Source: Actinomycetota bacterium (GTDB lineage Bacteria > Actinomycetota > Acidimicrobiia > Acidimicrobiales > MedAcidi-G1). From it: DNA of 64,000 nt. The position numbers and the translations under genes were made by a program. The notes beneath the pieces were generated by a model that was not told the origin of the DNA, made no database searches, and saw nothing but the letters and a program-made list of their open reading frames with translations. Shown in pieces: positions 17,142 through 25,003 of this stretch (the stretch's first letter is position 1; the number at the start of each line of letters is the position of its first letter). The DNA lies in the NCBI GenBank assembly GCA_014381745.1, contig JACNLA010000018.1:18734-82733 (forward strand). The letters run 5' to 3'.

Positions 17142-17177
17142 GGGTGCAGCGTACAGAACGAGCCGTAGAACGGCCGA

Positions 17178-17203
17178 GGCCCCCGGTGGGGGAACCGGGG
17201 GCC
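17178..17203 (-). terminator. 10-bp GC-rich hairpin after the Met/His-rich gene
   Basis: GGCCCCCGGT and ACCGGGGGCC pair perfectly around a 6-base loop, 26 bases after the stop of the upstream gene on the minus strand. No T-tract follows, which is common in high-GC actinobacteria. Confidence 0.6.
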
Positions 17204-17228
17204 TGGCGGGGGAGTGTTGTTTGGGAGG

Positions 17229-17918
17229 TCAGGCGCCGTGGCCCTGACTCCCATGATCCATGCCACCCATACCGCCCATGTCGCCCATACCGCTCATGTC
17301 GCCCATGCCGCTCATGCCGCTCATGCCGCCCATGCCGCCCATACCGCCGGGGCGCATTCCGCCCATACCGCCCATGCCGCCGGGCATCTCACCGTTCATT
17401 CGTGCCGTGATCCGCTCACTCAGCCCCGACAACATCTCGTCTGCCTTAGCCTGATCGATCTTGCCGTCGGCAACTGCCTGGCCGATGTGCTCACCTGCAA
17501 ACTCCACCTGCTGTGTGATCAGACCGTCCAGGTCATCACCAGCCAGTTCGGCGATGGTTGCTCCATCTTTCAGCTGGGACCTCAGGCCCTCACTGTCGAG
17601 TCCCAAGAACTCGGCTGTTGCAGCAAGACGCTCACCATGGCCGCCGGCACCAGGAGCCACGGCCCCGTCATGACCGGCACCACCATGACCGCCGGCACCA
17701 GGAGCCATAGCCCCGTCATGACCGGCACCACCATGACCGCCGGCACCAGGAGCCACGGCCACATCATGTTGATGCTGGGCCGCCGGCACCTCGGTTTCGG
17801 CCTCGGTCTGGGCGCCTGCCACCGTGACCAGCGACACGACCATCGAGGCAGCCGCCAGAACCACCGATCCGACAACCAGACCGGCTGTCGTTCCTCCACT
17901 CAAGTTGATCTTCTTCAT
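17229..17918 (-). CDS. secreted Met/His-rich repeat protein
   Basis: A 229-residue protein with a signal peptide or N-terminal anchor (hydrophobic about residues 12-36). Three blocks follow: a His/Gly repeat region with a 16-residue unit (APGAGGHGGAGHDGAM type) in about 2.5 copies, a central folded-looking helical domain (about 98-175) containing FLGLDSEGLRSQLKDGATI, and a C-terminal tail of GGM/SGM/GDM repeats with about 18 methionines ending in DHGSQGHG. The central part resembles small periplasmic or surface domains found in actinobacteria with no known role. Met- and His-rich tails commonly bind copper or other soft metals; that is inference. ATG at 17918 has AGGAGAG upstream. Confidence 0.75.
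   Translation of the reverse strand: MKKINLSGGTTAGLVVGSVVLAAASMVVSLVTVAGAQTEAETEVPAAQHQHDVAVAPGAGGHGGAGHDGAMAPGAGGHGGAGHDGAVAPGAGGHGERLAATAEFLGLDSEGLRSQLKDGATIAELAGDDLDGLITQQVEFAGEHIGQAVADGKIDQAKADEMLSGLSERITARMNGEMPGGMGGMGGMRPGGMGGMGGMSGMSGMGDMSGMGDMGGMGGMDHGSQGHGA
17641..17760. repeat. in-frame 48-base tandem repeat
   Basis: Copies begin at 17641, 17689 and 17737, the last being partial. The unit is 48 bases, so copy-number change would keep the reading frame. Copies differ at very few positions (for example ccacgg versus ccatag), which suggests recent duplication. Confidence 0.8.
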
Positions 17919-18022
17919 CTGCGGACTCTCCTGTCCTCGGGTACAGGTAGATGTTCGCTAGACGAGATGATTCCCCTGAGATGGACGTGTTAGGGATCTG
18001 TGATCGACTTCGGGGTACGCGC

Positions 18023-18051
18023 GAGGGCCCCGGGTGCAACCCGGGGCCCTC
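18023..18051 (-). terminator. 13-bp perfect hairpin after glnII
   Basis: GAGGGCCCCGGGT pairs perfectly with ACCCGGGGCCCTC around a 3-base loop, 18 bases after the GSII stop on the minus strand. It is a strong intrinsic-type hairpin without a T-tract. Confidence 0.65.
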
Positions 18052-18069
18052 ATAGCGAATGCTCCGTGG

Positions 18070-19086
18070 CTACCCAGCGAGAGCCTCACAACATGTGTTG
18101 GTGATCAGGCGGGTTACCACATAGGGGTCCATGTTGGCGTTGGGCCTGCGGTCCTCGATGTAGCCCTTCTGCTCCAGGGCCACCTGCCAGGGAATCCGGA
18201 CCGATGCGCCACGGTCCGAGACCCCGTAGTTGTACTGGTCGTAGCGCTGGGTCTCGTGCTCGCCGGTGAGGCGCTCCTCAGAGCCATGGCCATAGCCGGC
18301 CAGGTGTTCGGCAACCTTGCCGTCCGCACCCAGGGACTCGCACGCTGTGATGATCGGGTCGTAGCCCTCGCGCATTGCCTTCGTCGAGAAGTTGGTGTGG
18401 GCGCCCGCACCGTTCCAGTCGCCCTTGATGGGCTTGGCGTCGATCGAAGCGTCGACCCCGAACTCCTCGGCGATCCGGTAGAGCAGGTAGCGGGCCATCC
18501 AGACCTGGTCGCTGACCGACACGGTGTCGCACGGGCCGATCTGGAACTCCCACTGGCCAAGCATGACCTCGGCGTTGGTCCCGGAAATCTCAAGACCGGC
18601 ATCCATGCAGGCCTGTGTGTGGGCCTCGACGATCTCACGGCCGGCGATCTCGATGGAACCCACCCCGCAGTAGTAGGGGCCCTGTGGAGCCGGATAGCCC
18701 TCGACCGGCCATCCCAGCGGGCGGCCCTCCTGGAAGAAGGTGTACTCCTGTTCGATCCCAAAGATCGGTTCCTGGTCGCCGTACCGCTCTAGCGACTCGA
18801 CGCAGGCAGCCCGTGTGTTCGTCGGGTGGGGGGTCATCTCGCCATCGGGCAAGCAGACCTCACAGAGAACCAGCACGTCGTCTCCGCCGCGGATGGGGTC
18901 AGGGCAGGAGAAGACCGGCCGTAGGACACAGTCGGAGTTGTCTCCGGGAGCCTGGTTGGTGCTGGATCCGTCGAAACCCCAGATCGGGTAGTCGACGGTC
19001 CCGTCGGCAAGGATCCTGGTCTTGGAACGGACGTACGGCAACGGTGTGGTGCCGTCGATCCAGATGTACTCAGCCCTGATGGCCAT
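18070..19086 (-). CDS. glnII: glutamine synthetase type II
   Basis: A 338-residue eukaryote-like GSII, which condenses glutamate and ammonia using ATP. Family marks are WGFDGSSTNQAPGDNSDC, GIEQEYTFF (metal-binding glutamates), NAEVMLGQWEFQIGPCDTV and AGAHTNFSTKAMR. Length fits GSII, which is about 340 residues against about 450-470 for type I. I chose ATG at 19086, with GGAG about 10 bases upstream; an in-frame GTG at 19095 is too close to that site. It is divergent from a type I enzyme at 19277. In Streptomyces GSII is under GlnR control, and a GlnR-like gene lies 1.5 kb away. Confidence 0.95.
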   Translation of the reverse strand: MAIRAEYIWIDGTTPLPYVRSKTRILADGTVDYPIWGFDGSSTNQAPGDNSDCVLRPVFSCPDPIRGGDDVLVLCEVCLPDGEMTPHPTNTRAACVESLERYGDQEPIFGIEQEYTFFQEGRPLGWPVEGYPAPQGPYYCGVGSIEIAGREIVEAHTQACMDAGLEISGTNAEVMLGQWEFQIGPCDTVSVSDQVWMARYLLYRIAEEFGVDASIDAKPIKGDWNGAGAHTNFSTKAMREGYDPIITACESLGADGKVAEHLAGYGHGSEERLTGEHETQRYDQYNYGVSDRGASVRIPWQVALEQKGYIEDRRPNANMDPYVVTRLITNTCCEALAG

Positions 19087-19188
19087 TGGTTGCACTCTCC
19101 ATGTAGACCGCCCGTGAGGTACGGCGAGGTTGATTGAACGGTTCGTCCGGCAGGATACGCCGGGTCACCACCACGATGCCGCTATGGG

Positions 19189-19204
19189 GTTTCGGTGCTG
19201 TTGC
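19189..19204 (-). promoter_or_regulatory. candidate GlnR box (glnII side)
   Basis: Read on the minus strand: GCAAC-AGCACC-GAAAC. It matches the actinobacterial GlnR a/b-site pattern GTNAC-N6-GAAAC except one base, and lies about 100 bases upstream of glnII. Found by eye only. Confidence 0.4.
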
Positions 19205-19221
19205 CCAACTGTGAACGGCGT

Positions 19222-19237
19222 GTGAACGACCCGAAAC
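19222..19237 (+). promoter_or_regulatory. candidate GlnR box (glnA side)
   Basis: GTGAA-CGACCC-GAAAC on the plus strand, 40 bases before the GSI start. It fits the GTNAC-N6-GAAAC pattern with one mismatch. It is paired with an opposite-facing site at 19189-19204 in the same 190-base divergent gap. Confidence 0.38.
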
Positions 19238-19276
19238 CGGCTGGCGATCGTCGGCCTGCTCCTCCATGCTGGTGGC

Positions 19277-20629
19277 GTGGATGAGACCAGCTTCGAACGA
19301 CAGTCGGGCCAGCAGGACTACGTGCTGAGAACCATCGAGGAACGCGGGGTCCGGCTCGTGCGGCTCTGGTTCACCGATGTGTTGGGTCGACACAAGTCGG
19401 TAGCCATCTCACCAGCCGAACTTTCGACCGTGTTCGAGGAGGGTCTGCAGTTCGACGGATCCGCAATCGACGGATTCAGCAGGGTTCAAGAGAGCGACGT
19501 GCTGGCACGTCCCGATGCCAGCACCTTTGAGTTGCTCCCGTGGGCCTCGCCCGACGAACCGTCCGGCACGGTCTTCTGCGACATCACCAACCTGGACGGC
19601 TCACCCTTCGAGGGCGACCCTAGACAGGTCCTGCGCCGCAATCTGGAGAGTGCCCACGCCGCCGGCTTCGAGATGTTCTGTGCACCGGAGATCGAGTTCT
19701 TCTACCTGGCCCAAAACACCGGAGAACCGGTTCTGCTCGACCAGGCCTCATACTTCGACCTGACAACAACCGACGTCTCGTCAGACCTGCGCAAGCGCAC
19801 TCTCCACATGCTCGAAGCACTGTCGATCCCAGTCGAGTACTCCTTTCACGAGGACGCCCCCAGCCAGCATGAGATCGACCTCCAGTACACAGACGCCCTG
19901 ACAATGGCCGACTCGGTTATGACGCTCCGTCTGGCCGTCAAGAAGATCGCCATGGAAGGTGGTGTCTACGCCACGTTCATGCCGAAACCGGTGAACGGAA
20001 TCCAGGGATCGGGGATGCACACCCACCTGTCGCTGTTCCGCGATGGAACAAACGCCTTCTACGACGGCGACGATGAACACGGCCTGTCGGCTACCGCCCG
20101 GTCGTTCATCGCCGGCCTGTTGCACCACTCCCGGGAGATGACGGCGGTAACCAACCAGTTGGTCAACTCCTACAAGCGAATCAACGAGGGCTACGAGGCA
20201 CCCCGCTACGTGTCGTGGGCCCGCAACAACCGTTCGGCGCTCGTTCGGGTTCCGGTCACCAAGCCGGGAAAGCCCGACTCGACCCGCGTCGAGTACCGGG
20301 CCCTTGATCCGGCATGCAACCCTTATCTGGCGTTCTCGGTTCTCCTGGCGGCTGGGCTCCGCGGTGTCGAAGAGGGATACGATCTGCCCAAAGAGGCCGC
20401 TGTGAGCCTCGACGAGTTGAGCCGCTCCGAACAACGGGACCTCGGGGTGGCGGGCCTTCCAACCAACCTCGCCGAGGCGCTTGATGAGATGGAGGAGTCC
20501 AAGTTGGTTCGCAATGCCCTCGGTGACCACATCTTCGAATGGTTCCTACGCAACAAGCGCGCCGAGTGGTCCGACTACGAGCGTCAGGTGACTCCATTCG
20601 AGTTGGAGCACTACCTGCCCAACTGGTGA
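19277..20629 (+). CDS. type I glutamine synthetase family protein (GlnA2/alpha-like)
   Basis: A 450-residue GSI-family enzyme. Visible marks are the beta-grasp LQFDGSAIDGF, CAPEIEFFYL with metal glutamates, PKPVNGIQGSGMHTHLSLF (ATP/His region) and NRSALVRVP with YRALDPACNPYLAF. Its length and lack of the GSI-beta insertion place it near GlnA2-type actinobacterial enzymes. Paralogues of this group can instead make gamma-glutamyl-polyamines or act on other amines, so true glutamine synthesis is not assured. A Tyr-Asp-Leu-Pro string occurs, but its context differs from the GSI-beta adenylylation site. Start GTG at 19277. The GlnR-like gene follows after 7 bases. Confidence 0.88.
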   Translation: MDETSFERQSGQQDYVLRTIEERGVRLVRLWFTDVLGRHKSVAISPAELSTVFEEGLQFDGSAIDGFSRVQESDVLARPDASTFELLPWASPDEPSGTVFCDITNLDGSPFEGDPRQVLRRNLESAHAAGFEMFCAPEIEFFYLAQNTGEPVLLDQASYFDLTTTDVSSDLRKRTLHMLEALSIPVEYSFHEDAPSQHEIDLQYTDALTMADSVMTLRLAVKKIAMEGGVYATFMPKPVNGIQGSGMHTHLSLFRDGTNAFYDGDDEHGLSATARSFIAGLLHHSREMTAVTNQLVNSYKRINEGYEAPRYVSWARNNRSALVRVPVTKPGKPDSTRVEYRALDPACNPYLAFSVLLAAGLRGVEEGYDLPKEAAVSLDELSRSEQRDLGVAGLPTNLAEALDEMEESKLVRNALGDHIFEWFLRNKRAEWSDYERQVTPFELEHYLPNW

Positions 20630-20636
20630 CAGCCAG

Positions 20637-21317
20637 ATGAACCCACTTCTTGTCTTTCCGGATCCGCCACCGCCTGAGCTAACCCAGTGCCTCGACCTCG
20701 GAGGCTGGGCATGGAAGGCAATCGACGATCCTGAGCGTGCCGTTTCAGACGAACCCGACGAGGGTTGGGCCGGAGCGATCGTGTCCGCCGACACGGACCC
20801 TGACGGGGCAATGGGGATGTGCCGTCGCCTGCGGAGTGGAGAAATGCCTCTGGAGCCACTGCTGTTGCTGCTCGGTGGCGCCCAGTTGGCCGACCTTGAT
20901 TCGCGCTACGACCTGTTCGACGACTTCTGCCTGATGCCCGTTAGGCCCGCCGAGCTTGAAGCCCGCCTCCAGCACCTCTTCTGGCGTTCCGGTCGGGGTA
21001 CCCGACCGGAGTTGGTGGAGTACGGGCCGCTAGCCCTGAACCTGGAGACCTATCAGGCCGTTGTCGACGGCCAACCACTGGACCTCACCTACATGGAGTA
21101 CGAGCTACTCAAGTTCCTGGCGTCAAGTCCCGGCAAGGTCTTCACCCGCGAGACCCTGTTGAGCAGGGTCTGGGGTTACGACTACTACGGAGGAGCACGG
21201 ACCGTCGATGTCCACGTCCGTCGGCTGAGAGCCAAGTTGGGTGAAAAGCACGCAGGCCTGATCCACACGGTCAGGTCTGTCGGCTACCGGTTCGGGCAGT
21301 CCCGCTGGGGGATCTGA
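20637..21317 (+). CDS. GlnR-like orphan OmpR-family regulator
   Basis: A 226-residue protein. The C-terminal half (about residues 125-222) is a good OmpR/PhoB winged helix: LTYMEYELLKFLASSPGKVFTRE, LLSRVWGYDYYGGARTVDVHVRRLRAKL and IHTVRSVGYRF. The N-terminal half is receiver-like but degenerate: no acidic pair near the start (PDPPPPEL), no clear phosphorylatable Asp, and Met-Pro-Val where receivers have Lys-Pro. Actinobacterial GlnR has such a non-phosphorylated receiver and controls nitrogen genes. Position directly after a GS gene and beside GSII supports this. No sensor kinase is adjacent. Confidence 0.8.
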   Translation: MNPLLVFPDPPPPELTQCLDLGGWAWKAIDDPERAVSDEPDEGWAGAIVSADTDPDGAMGMCRRLRSGEMPLEPLLLLLGGAQLADLDSRYDLFDDFCLMPVRPAELEARLQHLFWRSGRGTRPELVEYGPLALNLETYQAVVDGQPLDLTYMEYELLKFLASSPGKVFTRETLLSRVWGYDYYGGARTVDVHVRRLRAKLGEKHAGLIHTVRSVGYRFGQSRWGI

Positions 21318-21325
21318 GACCAGGG

Positions 21326-21514
21326 TCAGCTTGAGGAGGGGCCCGCCCAGGGGTTTGCCTCGCTGACCCCAAGCAACTCGGAGTCCTCGTGCGCTGAGTC
21401 GACGCCACCCTTCAGCAGACGACCCAGGGCTGCTGCCCCCACTGCACCGCCGACGAGAATTCCGACCGGGATGAGGACGACCAGCACGATGATCATGATC
21501 ACTGCTCCAACCAT
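21326..21514 (-). CDS. small membrane protein of unknown function
   Basis: Up to 62 residues: one long hydrophobic N-terminal stretch (about residues 2-31, with alternating Val/Ile/Leu/Gly/Ala) and a polar tail containing SELLGVSEANPWAGPSSS. The family is not recognised. An internal ATG at 21496 has a GGAG at 8-base spacing and may be the true start, giving 56 residues. It ends 9 bases from the convergent GlnR-like gene. Confidence rests on the ordered anchor-plus-tail layout only. Confidence 0.45.
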   Translation of the reverse strand: MVGAVIMIIVLVVLIPVGILVGGAVGAAALGRLLKGGVDSAHEDSELLGVSEANPWAGPSSS

Positions 21515-21569
21515 GACGTCAGTCTGTCACCAGAGTCAGGTGTCCGCGCACATCGGTCCTGGCGACACC

Positions 21570-21917
21570 TCAGCCGACGTGGGCCCATGCCTCCACCTCG
21601 ACGCGCGCGCCGAGCGGAAGGGCCGCTACGCCGAATGCCGAGCGGGCCGGCCTGTGGTCACCAAAGGCCTCGCAGTAGAGCTCGTTCATGCGTGCGTAGT
21701 CGTCCAGGTCAGCGAGAAAGACCATCGTCTTCACCACATCTCCCAGCGACGCTCCCTCAGATTCAAGCAATGCCCGCATGTTCGCCATCGCCTGGGGCAG
21801 CTCTGCCTCGAGACCGCCCTCGACCAGACGGCCCTCAGAGATGCCGATCTGACCAGAAAGGACGAGCATGTCGCCAGCACGAACTATCGGTGTGTACGGG
21901 GCAGGTGTCGGAGACAT
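21570..21917 (-). CDS. RidA/YjgF-family enamine/imine deaminase
   Basis: A 115-residue RidA-family protein. It shows SGQIG near the N-terminus, the central LGDVVKTMVFLADLDDYARMNELY and the end RSAFGVAALPLGARVEVEAWAHV. In RidA an Arg near residue 105 binds the substrate carboxylate; the equivalent Arg is in PARSAF here. RidA hydrolyses reactive enamine/imine intermediates from PLP enzymes; subgroups with other roles exist. ATG at 21917. It is transcribed away from the molybdenum-hydroxylase-like gene's 3' side, with about 85 bases between them. Confidence 0.88.
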   Translation of the reverse strand: MSPTPAPYTPIVRAGDMLVLSGQIGISEGRLVEGGLEAELPQAMANMRALLESEGASLGDVVKTMVFLADLDDYARMNELYCEAFGDHRPARSAFGVAALPLGARVEVEAWAHVG

Positions 21918-22001
21918 CGCACTTCTTTCATTTGGAGTGATCCGGGGACTCCATGATGATCGCGCAATATCGGTGCCAGAACGTGTCCGGGTGACAGACG
22001 G

Positions 22002-23567
22002 TCAGATTCCGGCCGGCCAGTCAGGTGGGGTCCCTAGATGGATCCATGTAGCGGCGGCAACGGCCGCGAACACCGCTTCTGATCCGTTGCGGGGCTCTGG
22101 ATCATTGTCGGGCTCGATGGTTACGTCGATTCGTGGTGTCTCTGTGGCCCTCACGATCCCGAAGGACCTGATGGTCAGGTCGGAGACCACGCCGGACGCA
22201 TCAACGGCAAGAGACTCGGAGGTGACCCAACTCCAGGCCATGTGGGCTGCACCAATGCAGTAGGAGCGCAGAACCGTGGCGTCCAGAGGATCGCCACATC
22301 GAACCGAAACGCTGATCCGGCCGGGCTCCACCTCTGCTTCGGCGACTGCTCCGTCAGGCGACACGACCGGACCCGTGTACCCGCGTGCGCCGGCGAGCAA
22401 CACGACGGCCTCGGCCCAGCCAGCTGCCCGGATGGTGATCGAGGTCGGCGGACCCGCAACATCGACCTCCTCAACCTTCAAACCAGGTGCCAGCCTGTTG
22501 ATCGCATCGCTGACCCCAGGGGTTCTGACGACCCGCATGATTCCGGTTCCGTCAGCCATTGCCCCGCCGGCAACCGGTGGTCTCTTGGGCCCAGTTTGAA
22601 CGGTGTCCTCCCGGGACATCATCGCCACCACCGTGCGGCCGTGCTCATCGGCCAACCTTCTTGCCGCATCGGAAACTGGAGAGTCTGTTTTTGCGCCGAA
22701 CGCACCGCCGTTGGCGAGGGGGCTTGACGGCTCCCCTCCCGGTTCACACCATGCCGTATCGGTTTCGAGGTAGGCGGGTTCAACCCAGGCGGTGCGCAGC
22801 ACCACGTCCCAGTCACCCGGTGGTGCATCCAGCGGCGGTACGGCATCGACGGTCGTGCGCCTCCCCTGGACCTTGCCGGCGACGCGGCGGGCCTCCTGAA
22901 TCGTCTCGGCTACAGCCCAACCGCCTGACGCGTCTGGAACCGCCACCAGGGCATCAACCGGTGCAGTATCGGCGGCAAAACCGCCCTGGCCCAGGGCGAT
23001 GGCTCTGGCCACAGCCTGGTGTGAACGACCCTCGATGAACGCCCTCCGGTTGGCCCCCTCGCCGGAACATGGCTTCGGAGTCTTCCCATATGCGTCCCAC
23101 GCCTCGAGCACGGTCTGCCACCCGGTGCAACGGCAGAGGTGTGCATGCAGAGACCTCGCCACACGGTCGGGGTCGGTCACCCCGTCCGCACGAAGCCCGG
23201 CGAACCTCATGATGATCCCCGGCGTACAAAAGCCACACTGGCTGCCACCGGTTCCGGTGAAGGCATCCGCCCAACGGGACCTCTCGTCGGGATCCAGGCC
23301 GTCGAGGGTCGTGATGGAGCGACCCGCCATCCGCCTCACCGGTGTCACACACGAAACTCGCGGCTGCCCGTCGACGAGGACCGTGCAGCAACCGCACTGT
23401 CCCTGCGGGCTACACCCGTCCTTCGGGGAGGTAGCCCCGAGATAGCCCCGCAATGCATCCATAAGGTTCCCGTCGCTGTCCGGGATCACCACCTCATCAC
23501 CGTCAACCCAGAAGGTCAGACCGTCGGTTTCCTCCCCGCCGTGTGGCTTGCTCGACCCGTTCATCAT
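22002..23567 (-). CDS. compact single-chain xanthine-dehydrogenase-like protein (2Fe-2S plus truncated Mo domain)
   Basis: A 521-residue fusion. Residues 15-155 are a standard small subunit of molybdenum hydroxylases: plant-type cluster Cys52, 58, 61, 73 and second cluster Cys111, 114, 145, 147 (CGFCTPG...CRCTGW). The remaining about 360 residues resemble only part of the large Mo-binding subunit: WVEPAYLET, GGAFGAK (287-293), GPKRPP and a C-terminal Glu497 in GSEAVFAA where xanthine oxidase has its catalytic glutamate. Normal large subunits are about 700-780 residues. No FAD-binding subunit gene is adjacent. Possible purine or aldehyde hydroxylase, or a reduced enzyme with another role. Confidence 0.75.
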   Translation of the reverse strand: MMNGSSKPHGGEETDGLTFWVDGDEVVIPDSDGNLMDALRGYLGATSPKDGCSPQGQCGCCTVLVDGQPRVSCVTPVRRMAGRSITTLDGLDPDERSRWADAFTGTGGSQCGFCTPGIIMRFAGLRADGVTDPDRVARSLHAHLCRCTGWQTVLEAWDAYGKTPKPCSGEGANRRAFIEGRSHQAVARAIALGQGGFAADTAPVDALVAVPDASGGWAVAETIQEARRVAGKVQGRRTTVDAVPPLDAPPGDWDVVLRTAWVEPAYLETDTAWCEPGGEPSSPLANGGAFGAKTDSPVSDAARRLADEHGRTVVAMMSREDTVQTGPKRPPVAGGAMADGTGIMRVVRTPGVSDAINRLAPGLKVEEVDVAGPPTSITIRAAGWAEAVVLLAGARGYTGPVVSPDGAVAEAEVEPGRISVSVRCGDPLDATVLRSYCIGAAHMAWSWVTSESLAVDASGVVSDLTIRSFGIVRATETPRIDVTIEPDNDPEPRNGSEAVFAAVAAATWIHLGTPPDWPAGI

Positions 23568-23604
23568 GTGAGTGTGCCCCAGAGTCCGACCAGAGACGAA
23601 CCGG

Positions 23605-23610
23605 TACCCT
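23605..23610 (+). promoter_or_regulatory. -10 element of a probable leaderless promoter (lipoprotein gene)
   Basis: TACCCT ends 7 bases before ATG 23618, with no ribosome-binding site between. Confidence 0.45.
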
Positions 23611-23617
23611 CGGGAAC

Positions 23618-24511
23618 ATGACCGTGCCGCAACGACTGCTGAGCCGCCGTCAGGTTCTAACGGGCATTCTTGGAGCCTCAGGCGGTCTCGTTCTCATCGC
23701 CTGTGGGGCCGAGGACGCGGCTGCTCCAACAGCTACCGCACCGACCGGCGGTCTCTCCCTCGGGGCCCGGTTCGCAGACGGATTCCAGGCACCCACCGTG
23801 ATCACTGCCGGAACACCTCAGAGGGCCCCCTACGTGCTCATCGGAAGCGACGGCTGGCCCGCTACAGACGTGCCGGACCAGATCCAGTTGACCGTGACAA
23901 GTGGCGACCAGGTCGTCTTCGCCGGCCCCGTGGACCGTCACGGCGAACCGAACGCCATCCCCTACTTTCCGCTTGTCTTTACACCGCCGTCCACGGGCGA
24001 CTACTCGGTCCGTGGAGCCGGCCTGCCAGGTCGCCACAGGCTCCGGGTCACCGACGCCGCGAAGTTGGGGCTCATCCAGGTCGGCGACCCGATGAGGCCC
24101 GTCGATTCACCGACGCTCGACGACCCACACGGTGTAGACCCCATCTGCACCAGGCCGAACGGCCCGTGCCCGCTGCACAAGGTGACCGTCGCCGAGGCCA
24201 TCAACCTCCCGGGTCCTACCGCAATGCTGATCTCGACGCCGCGGTTCTGCCAGACCGACGTCTGTGGTCCGGCACTCGAGGTGCTGATTGCCGCAGCTGG
24301 CGACCTCGACCCCTCATGGTCGGTGATCCATGCCGAGGTCTATGTGGCACCAGAAGACAACGACTTCACCCTGACCCCCACCGTGGGCGCCTACGACCTC
24401 TCGTTCGAGCCCAGCCTCGTCGTGGCCGATGCCGACGGGATCGTGACGGCCGTGCTGCACTTCACGATGGACACGCCCGAGGTGAGCGCCGCTCTCGAAT
24501 CTGCAACCTGA
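23618..24511 (+). CDS. lipoprotein with C-terminal thioredoxin-like domain
   Basis: A 297-residue exported protein. The N-terminus combines a twin-arginine-like SRRQVLTGILG with a lipobox-like LVLIACG, so it is probably a Tat- or Sec-exported lipoprotein. Residues about 45-150 look like a beta-rich domain (SDGWPATDVPDQIQLTV). From about residue 190 there is a thioredoxin-like fold with a FCQTDVCGP redox-like motif (Cys-x4-Cys rather than Cys-x2-Cys) and a FEPSLVVADADG strand. Similar CQTxxCGP proteins occur in actinobacteria without a defined role. Start ATG 23618 is set by a leaderless promoter; it is divergent from the Mo-hydroxylase-like gene. Confidence 0.7.
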   Translation: MTVPQRLLSRRQVLTGILGASGGLVLIACGAEDAAAPTATAPTGGLSLGARFADGFQAPTVITAGTPQRAPYVLIGSDGWPATDVPDQIQLTVTSGDQVVFAGPVDRHGEPNAIPYFPLVFTPPSTGDYSVRGAGLPGRHRLRVTDAAKLGLIQVGDPMRPVDSPTLDDPHGVDPICTRPNGPCPLHKVTVAEAINLPGPTAMLISTPRFCQTDVCGPALEVLIAAAGDLDPSWSVIHAEVYVAPEDNDFTLTPTVGAYDLSFEPSLVVADADGIVTAVLHFTMDTPEVSAALESAT

Positions 24512-24540
24512 CCGTGCCCACCGGGGTGGACAGCTCTGGT

Positions 24541-24861
24541 CTAGGAGAAGCTCTTCCCGCAGCCGCAGGTGCTCTGCGCGCTGGGGTTGTCGATGGAGAA
24601 CCCCGCATCGGTGAGGCCGTCCTTGTAGTCAAGCGTTGCACCCACGAGCAACTCGGCACTTGACGGGTCAACCACGACCCTCACATCACCAAAGACCGCC
24701 TCGACGTCATCGCCGGACGTCTCCGAATCGAAGTACATCTCGTAGCTGTTGCCTGAACAACCTCCGGGCCGCACGGTGACGCGAAGCACCATCCCGGCCT
24801 CTTCCTCGGCGGCGATCAACTCGCCGACCTTGGTGGTTGCAGTGTCAGTAAGCGCAATCAT
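24541..24861 (-). CDS. erpA: A-type iron-sulfur cluster carrier (ErpA/IscA/HesB family)
   Basis: A 106-residue Fe-S insertion protein. The three ligand cysteines are present: Cys35 in RPGGCSGNSYEM and Cys99/Cys101 in STCGCGKSF. It delivers clusters to apo-enzymes in the cytosol. ATG at 24861 with a purine-rich GGGGA upstream. The mrp-like Fe-S/ATPase gene lies divergently 140 bases away, a sensible functional pairing. The symbol erpA versus iscA/sufA cannot be settled from sequence alone. Confidence 0.9.
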   Translation of the reverse strand: MIALTDTATTKVGELIAAEEEAGMVLRVTVRPGGCSGNSYEMYFDSETSGDDVEAVFGDVRVVVDPSSAELLVGATLDYKDGLTDAGFSIDNPSAQSTCGCGKSFS

Positions 24862-24881
24862 CGTGTCCCCGTTCGTGATCA

Positions 24882-24906
24882 GATTGGTCTCTGGAAAAAA
24901 CCAATC
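24882..24906 (-). other. hairpin in the erpA 5' untranslated region
   Basis: GATTGGT and ACCAATC form a 7-bp stem with an 11-base loop containing a T-run, about 20-45 bases before the ATG on the minus strand. It resembles no riboswitch family I know. It could be a terminator-like attenuator, since a TTTTTT run lies inside the loop rather than after the stem. Confidence 0.3.
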
Positions 24907-24991
24907 GGGCCGTCAACCCGGTTGTTGAAGACAGCCTAACAACGAGTCCCCCTCGAACCCAGCGTCGAATCACGAGTGTGCAGTACCGACC

Positions 24992-24997
24992 TAGGCT
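24992..24997 (+). promoter_or_regulatory. -10 element of a probable leaderless promoter (mrp)
   Basis: TAGGCT ends 6 bases before ATG 25004, with no ribosome-binding site. Confidence 0.45.
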
Positions 24998-25003
24998 TGA
25001 GGC

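Noticed and set aside
17641..17760. Short direct repeats as a CRISPR-like array
   Set aside because: The 48-base units are contiguous with no spacers and are in frame inside a coding gene.
20340..20400. Adenylylation site in the type I glutamine synthetase
   Set aside because: A Tyr-Asp-Leu-Pro string occurs, but the surrounding residues match the GlnA2-like group, not the regulated GSI-beta loop.
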